Made by a program: the position numbers and the translations under genes
Shown: positions 5,410 through 8,507 of the stretch, one piece after another
How positions within the stretch are numbered: position 1 is the stretch's first letter
How the letters are laid out: the number at the start of each line of letters is the position of its first letter
Assembly: GCA_900547285.1 (NCBI GenBank)
Contig: URGF01000077.1
Coordinates: 1 to 8,507, forward strand
DNA: 8,507 nucleotides
Source of the DNA: an uncultured Collinsella sp.
Lineage (GTDB): Bacteria > Actinomycetota > Coriobacteriia > Coriobacteriales > Coriobacteriaceae
Direction of reading: 5' to 3'
The notes under the pieces: generated by a model
Told to the model about the DNA's origin: nothing
Databases searched by the model: none
Seen by the model: only the letters and a program-made list of their open reading frames with translations

Positions 5410-5434
5410 TATTGTTAGTATAGCACTAACAATA
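5410..5434 (-). promoter_or_regulatory. AT-rich 10-bp palindrome just after pflB
   Basis: TATTGTTAGT (5410-5419) and ACTAACAATA (5425-5434) form a perfect inverted repeat around ATAGC, starting 1 nt past the pflB stop codon (5436-5438). It could be a weak hairpin in the mRNA or a dimeric operator. There is no T-run typical of a terminator. Confidence 0.55.
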
Positions 5435-5435
5435 G

Positions 5436-7487
5436 TTACTCGCCCAGCTGATCAAGGTCGATATCGCCAAAGAACACCTGGTCCTCCTTGCCGAGCGCAC
5501 CCGGGATGATGGAGAAGGTGTTGGAGATGCCGTCCTGAGCATCGCGGAACGGGAGCTTGGAAACCGAAGACAGCGAAGCGATGGCGCCGTGGCTATCGCG
5601 CTTGTGCATGGGGTTAGCACCCGGGGCGAAGGGCTGGCCAGCCTTGCGGCCATCAGGCGTAGAACCGGTCTTCTTGCCGTACACGACGTTGGAGGTGATG
5701 GTCAGAACCGAGGTCGTGGGCACGGAGTTGCGGTAGGTGTCGTTCATGCGGATGTACTCCATGAACTGGTGCACAACGTCGTGAGCGATCTGGTCGACGC
5801 GGTCGTCGTCGTTACCGTACTTGGGGAACTCGCCCTCGGTCTCGAAGTCGACAATGATGCCGTTCTCGTCGCGGACGGGGTGGACCTTGGCGTACTTGAT
5901 GGCGGACAGGGAGTCAGCCACGACGGAAAGGCCAGCAATGCCCGTAGCGAACCAGCGGTGCACGTGCTTGTCGTGCAGAGCCATCTGGATGCGCTCGTAG
6001 CAATACTTGTCGTGCATGTAGTGGATGATGTTCAGCGAGTTGACGTACACGCCAGCGAGCCACTTCATCATGTCGTTGTACTTGGCCACAACGTCGTCGT
6101 AATCGAGCGTATCGCCCTCGACGGCGCGATACTTGGGGCCGACCTGCTTCTTGGAGACCTCGTCAACACCGCCGTTGAGTGCGTACAGCAGGCACTTGGC
6201 CAGGTTGGCGCGGGCGCCGAAGAACTGCATCTCCTTGCCGATGCGCATGGAGGACACGCAGCAGGCAATGCCGTAGTCGTCGCCGTGGTAGACGCGCATG
6301 AGGTCGTCGTTCTCGTACTGAATCGAGGAGCTGGCGACAGAAGTCTTGGCGCAGAACTTCTTGAAGTTCTCGGGCAGACGGGTCGACCACAGAACGGTCA
6401 TGTTGGGCTCGGGGCTGGTGCCCATGTTCTCGAGCGTGTGCAGGTAGCGGTAGCTCATCTTGGTAACGAGCGTACGGCCGTCAACACCCATGCCGCCGAT
6501 GGACTCGGTGACCCACTGCGGATCGCCGGTAAACAGGGCCTGGTACTCGGGGGTACGGGCAAACTTGACCATGCGGAGCTTCATGATGAAGTGATCCACG
6601 AACTCCTGGATCTGCTCCTCGGTGAAGGTACCGTTGGCAAGGTCGCGCTCAGCGTAGATGTCGATGAACGTGGAGGTACGGCCGATGGACATAGCGGCGC
6701 CGTTCTGCTCCTTAACGGCAGCGAGGTAGGCGAAGTACATCCACTGGATGGCCTCCTGCGTGTTGGTAGCAGGGTTGGAAATGTCGAAACCATAGGTCTC
6801 GGCCATCATCTTGAGCTCGCCGAGGGCGCGGATCTGCTCCTGCAGCTCCTCACGATCGCGGATGTTGTCGGCGGTCATGACCGTCGGGGTGGAAGCCTTC
6901 TGGGCCTCCTTGTCCTTGATCAGGTAGTCGACGCCGTACAGGGCAACACGACGGTAGTCGCCGATGATGCGGCCGCGGCCATAGCCATCGGGCAGACCGG
7001 TGATGATGTGGGCCGAGCGGCAGGCGCGCATCTCGGGGGTGTAAACATCGAAGACGCCAGCGTTGTGGGTCTTACGCTCGAAGGTGTAGCGCTCGACAAC
7101 GTTCTCGTCGACCTTATAGCCGTGCTGGCTGGCAGCCTGGCAAGCGATGCGGATGCCACCGTTGACGTGCAGCGCGCGCTTGAGCGGCTTGTCGGTCTGG
7201 AGACCGACGATGGTCTCCTTCTCGCGGTGGGCGTTATCGATGTAGCCAGCGGGGTGGCTCACGATACCCGTAACGGTCTTGGTGTCCATATCGAGGACAC
7301 CGCCCTGCTCGCGCTCCTTAAGCAGCAGGTCGAGAACCTCGCCCCACAGCTCCTTGGTACGCTCGGTCGGGCCGGCGAGGAACGACTCGTCGCCCTCGTA
7401 GGGGGTGTAGTTCTTCTGGATGAAGTCTCGGACGTCAACTTCTCCCGTCCAGATGCCTTCCTTGAAGCCTTCCCATGCCTCCTGCAT
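5436..7487 (-). CDS. pflB: Pyruvate formate-lyase (formate C-acetyltransferase) core lacking the glycyl-radical domain
   Basis: PFL reversibly converts pyruvate and CoA to acetyl-CoA and formate in anaerobic fermentation. The 683 residues follow E. coli PflB (760) from VDVRDFIQKNYTPYEGDESF near the N-terminus through QEAIQWMYFAYLAAVK and SIGGMGVDGRTLVTK. The active-site pair is Cys409-Cys410 in IACCVSSM, followed by KEMQFFGARANLAK. Near the end come SVLTITSNVVYGKKTGSTPDG and ISNTFSIIPGALGKEDQ. The product then stops (DLDQLGE) where E. coli PflB runs into the linker before RVSGYA. About 65 C-terminal residues with the radical glycine are thus absent and appear instead in the next gene. ATG 7485-7487 is the only possible start, since a TAG lies in frame just upstream. 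AGGAG is 12 nt away, in the loop of a small GTAAC/GTTAC stem. Not a frameshift: an 85-nt gap with hairpins and a new ribosome binding site follows. Confidence 0.96.
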   Translation of the reverse strand: MQEAWEGFKEGIWTGEVDVRDFIQKNYTPYEGDESFLAGPTERTKELWGEVLDLLLKEREQGGVLDMDTKTVTGIVSHPAGYIDNAHREKETIVGLQTDKPLKRALHVNGGIRIACQAASQHGYKVDENVVERYTFERKTHNAGVFDVYTPEMRACRSAHIITGLPDGYGRGRIIGDYRRVALYGVDYLIKDKEAQKASTPTVMTADNIRDREELQEQIRALGELKMMAETYGFDISNPATNTQEAIQWMYFAYLAAVKEQNGAAMSIGRTSTFIDIYAERDLANGTFTEEQIQEFVDHFIMKLRMVKFARTPEYQALFTGDPQWVTESIGGMGVDGRTLVTKMSYRYLHTLENMGTSPEPNMTVLWSTRLPENFKKFCAKTSVASSSIQYENDDLMRVYHGDDYGIACCVSSMRIGKEMQFFGARANLAKCLLYALNGGVDEVSKKQVGPKYRAVEGDTLDYDDVVAKYNDMMKWLAGVYVNSLNIIHYMHDKYCYERIQMALHDKHVHRWFATGIAGLSVVADSLSAIKYAKVHPVRDENGIIVDFETEGEFPKYGNDDDRVDQIAHDVVHQFMEYIRMNDTYRNSVPTTSVLTITSNVVYGKKTGSTPDGRKAGQPFAPGANPMHKRDSHGAIASLSSVSKLPFRDAQDGISNTFSIIPGALGKEDQVFFGDIDLDQLGE

Positions 7488-7880
7488 TGTGTAACCACGC
7501 TCCTAGTTACGTGTAATGCGGCGCTCTCTCACACCGCTGCTTATTGAATTCTTGAATGTTCGGCTTGCACTACCGGCTTCTTCCGTTCTTCACCACACGT
7601 TGGTGCAGGGAAAACGTTTGTCCACCTTGGAACTACAACCCAAAACCCAAGATTTCACCCGTTTGAGAAGGATAACATAGCGACCCTCTCCATCTGGGCT
7701 GTTATATGTTTCTTTTTTTATATCATAAAGGCGTTTTTTACAAACCCGCAGGAAATGCGAGCGCGAACAACTACCGTTCACCGATTTGTTTGGTATTTTT
7801 CCTTGCCTTTGTACGACGTTCACTCTAGCTGTTATGCCAGCTTTAGCAGGGTAAAGTGTTCCAGAGACCCTACAGAAACT
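7488..7880 (-). promoter_or_regulatory. Long gene-free pfl upstream region with candidate promoter
   Basis: About 390 nt separate pflB from the kdgT-like terminator. An AT-rich block at 7700-7743 holds the best promoter-like strings on the minus strand. They are TATAAA (7722 to 7717) with TTGTAA 15 nt upstream (7743 to 7738), and TATAAC (7706 to 7701). A start near 7695-7710 would leave a leader of about 200 nt. Inside it I see only short pairings, such as CTTGG/CCAAG, CACCA/TGGTG and the GTAAC/GTTAC stem around the ribosome binding site. I found no match to Rex (TTGTGAA-TTCACAA) or FNR (TTGAT-ATCAA) sites. Open frames here do not look like protein. Confidence 0.4.
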
Positions 7881-7881
7881 G

Positions 7882-7915
7882 CAGGGCGGCCACGGGACCC
7901 CCCGTGGCCGCCCTG
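7882..7915 (-). terminator. Strong hairpin terminator of the kdgT-like gene
   Basis: The perfect 15-bp arms CAGGGCGGCCACGGG (7882-7896) and CCCGTGGCCGCCCTG (7901-7915) enclose a 4-nt loop, 38 nt past the permease stop codon. On the minus strand AGTTTCTG follows, a poor but present T-rich tail. No E1/E2 boxes are present. Confidence 0.7.
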
Positions 7916-7953
7916 TGGCGTGACTAGTTTTTAGCTTTGATTGCCGCTTGGCA

Positions 7954-8439
7954 TTAGGCGGCTGAGGCGGCCTTGTCGGTCGTTGCCTTGCTGTTGCTCT
8001 GCTGGCCCTCAAAATGCTTGTAGCACCAGCTGGTGACCAGCGGGGTCAAAATAGCAGTCACGATTGCACAGGCAGCAACCTGTGCCGTGGCCGTCGCGAG
8101 CACCACACCGCCGTACAAGGCCTCGTTGACGCTTGCCATGGCAGCAGGCGTGGCCACATTGGCTCCGGCGCAGCTCGAAATGGCCGCACCTGCGACACCC
8201 GTACCGCCTGTGAGCTTATCGACCGCGATAACGGGAATTGCAAAGACCACCGAGCAGATCACGCCGAGCAGAATACCGGGAAGACCACCATTAATGAGCT
8301 GGCCAAAGGTCATGGTCGAGCCCATGGCAAAGAAGACGAGCACGATGATGGCGGAAAGTGCCGGTGCCATCATCTTCTTAAAGCTGGGGAAGAGGTTACC
8401 CAGAATAATGCCGACGACGATCGGCAGGAGCAGGAGCTT
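7954..8439 (-). CDS. 2-keto-3-deoxygluconate permease, C-terminal half (5' end missing)
   Basis: KdgT-family permeases import 2-keto-3-deoxygluconate, a pectin/uronate breakdown product, by proton symport. The frame matches the second half of E. coli KdgT in order: LLPIVVGIILGNLFP, a hydrophobic segment with FFAMGSTMTFGQL, LPGILLGVICSVVFAIPVIAVDKLTGG, AISSCAGANVATPAAMA and a last helix AIVTAILTPLVTSW. It then ends in a hydrophilic tail rich in Ser, Lys and Ala. Four or so membrane segments are visible; a full-length protein has about 330 residues, so roughly half is missing. The frame runs without a stop into PrfA-like sequence at 8422-8505, which is not part of the permease, so the true 5' portion lies beyond the misjoin. 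The ATG at 8371-8373 lies inside conserved sequence and is not the real start. Its terminator lies at 7882-7915. Confidence 0.85.
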   Translation of the reverse strand, partial: KLLLLPIVVGIILGNLFPSFKKMMAPALSAIIVLVFFAMGSTMTFGQLINGGLPGILLGVICSVVFAIPVIAVDKLTGGTGVAGAAISSCAGANVATPAAMASVNEALYGGVVLATATAQVAACAIVTAILTPLVTSWCYKHFEGQQSNSKATTDKAASAA

Positions 8440-8505
8440 CAGCTCCGCCTCCAGGCGGAGCTCCTCCCCCCTGGCCCGGTCATATTCCTCCTGGGCCAGC
8501 TCCCG
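8422..8505 (-). other. Foreign fragment: N-terminal piece of peptide chain release factor 1
   Basis: The minus-strand peptide begins RELAQEEYDRARGEELR and runs to ELKLLLLP. This is typical of the coiled-coil N-terminal region of PrfA, where E(E/L)LK-LLLLP precedes the conserved DPND. It has no place in a sugar permease. It joins the kdgT-like frame exactly at the shared LLLLP codons (8422-8436), a GC-rich repeat of CTG/CTC that fits both genes. Most likely an assembly chimera at the contig end. The donor is probably a Firmicute, on wording alone. Confidence 0.65.
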
Positions 8506-8507
8506 GA

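Noticed and set aside
5099..5435. Sequencing frameshift as the cause of the split PFL
   Set aside because: The two frames are separated by 85 nt of non-coding DNA with two hairpins and a good ribosome binding site, and both ends of the break carry extra residues not present in intact PFL.
5589..7547. Very long plus-strand open frame (652 codons) antisense to pflB
   Set aside because: Its translation is low-complexity, rich in Val, Leu, Gly and Ala, with no family motif. It mirrors the GC-rich codon use of pflB on the other strand.
7500..7860. Rex or FNR operator upstream of pflB
   Set aside because: I looked for TTGTGAA-TTCACAA and TTGAT-ATCAA type sites and found no acceptable match.
7590..8012. 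Minus-strand open frame of 140 codons between the permease and pflB
   Set aside because: It runs through the permease 3' end in another frame, the strong terminator and AT-rich leader DNA; the composition is not protein-like.

Overview
The window reads as DNA from a gut-type Coriobacteriia actinobacterium, most like Collinsella. This is inferred from moderately high GC, the protein sequences and a fermentative gene set; no database search was possible. Both extreme ends look like misjoined foreign sequence. The first ~150 bases encode part of a clostridial-type RNA uracil methyltransferase (RumA/TrmA family) on the minus strand. The last ~85 bases encode part of a release factor 1 (PrfA). Each meets the Collinsella-like DNA inside a short stretch that fits both genes, as expected of a short-read metagenome assembly.

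Layout: the 3' part of homoserine kinase thrB (+) ends at 719. A nested inverted-repeat element (713-899, called E1) follows. All later genes are on the minus strand. Going up in coordinate (3' to 5' for those genes) they are: the YihA/YsxC ribosome-assembly GTPase engB (978-1568) and the MTA/SAH nucleosidase mtnN (1607-2347), a likely two-gene operon; a gene-poor stretch with a 3' gene relic and hairpins (2426-2800); the pyruvate formate-lyase activase pflA (2800-3618); a DegV/FakB-type fatty-acid-binding protein (3806-4660); a regulatory and structural stretch (4661-5102) with a 16-bp leader hairpin, a pair of 10-bp direct repeats and a second nested element (E2); a small glycyl-radical protein (5099-5350); a 683-residue pyruvate formate-lyase core (5436-7487); a long pfl leader (7488-7880); and the 3' part of a 2-keto-3-deoxygluconate permease gene (7954 to about 8439).

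The pfl locus is the metabolic centre. PflB converts pyruvate and CoA to acetyl-CoA and formate using a glycyl radical installed by the radical-SAM activase PflA. Here the enzyme is naturally split. The large gene keeps the Cys-Cys active site but stops before the glycyl-radical loop. The loop lies in an 83-residue protein encoded 85 nt downstream, after two hairpins and with its own strong ribosome binding site. pflA is detached from pflB, beyond degV.

The second main result is that E1 and E2 belong to one family. Both begin at the stop codon of the gene that reads into them and share four levels of nested pairing. Inside the long arms both carry two conserved boxes (CGTCCTCG[C/G]ACATG and CTGCGGAAT), in the same order and polarity relative to that gene. 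The long arms differ at about 11 of 26 aligned positions, yet each copy is perfectly self-complementary. That pattern points to selection for, or active maintenance of, the structure.
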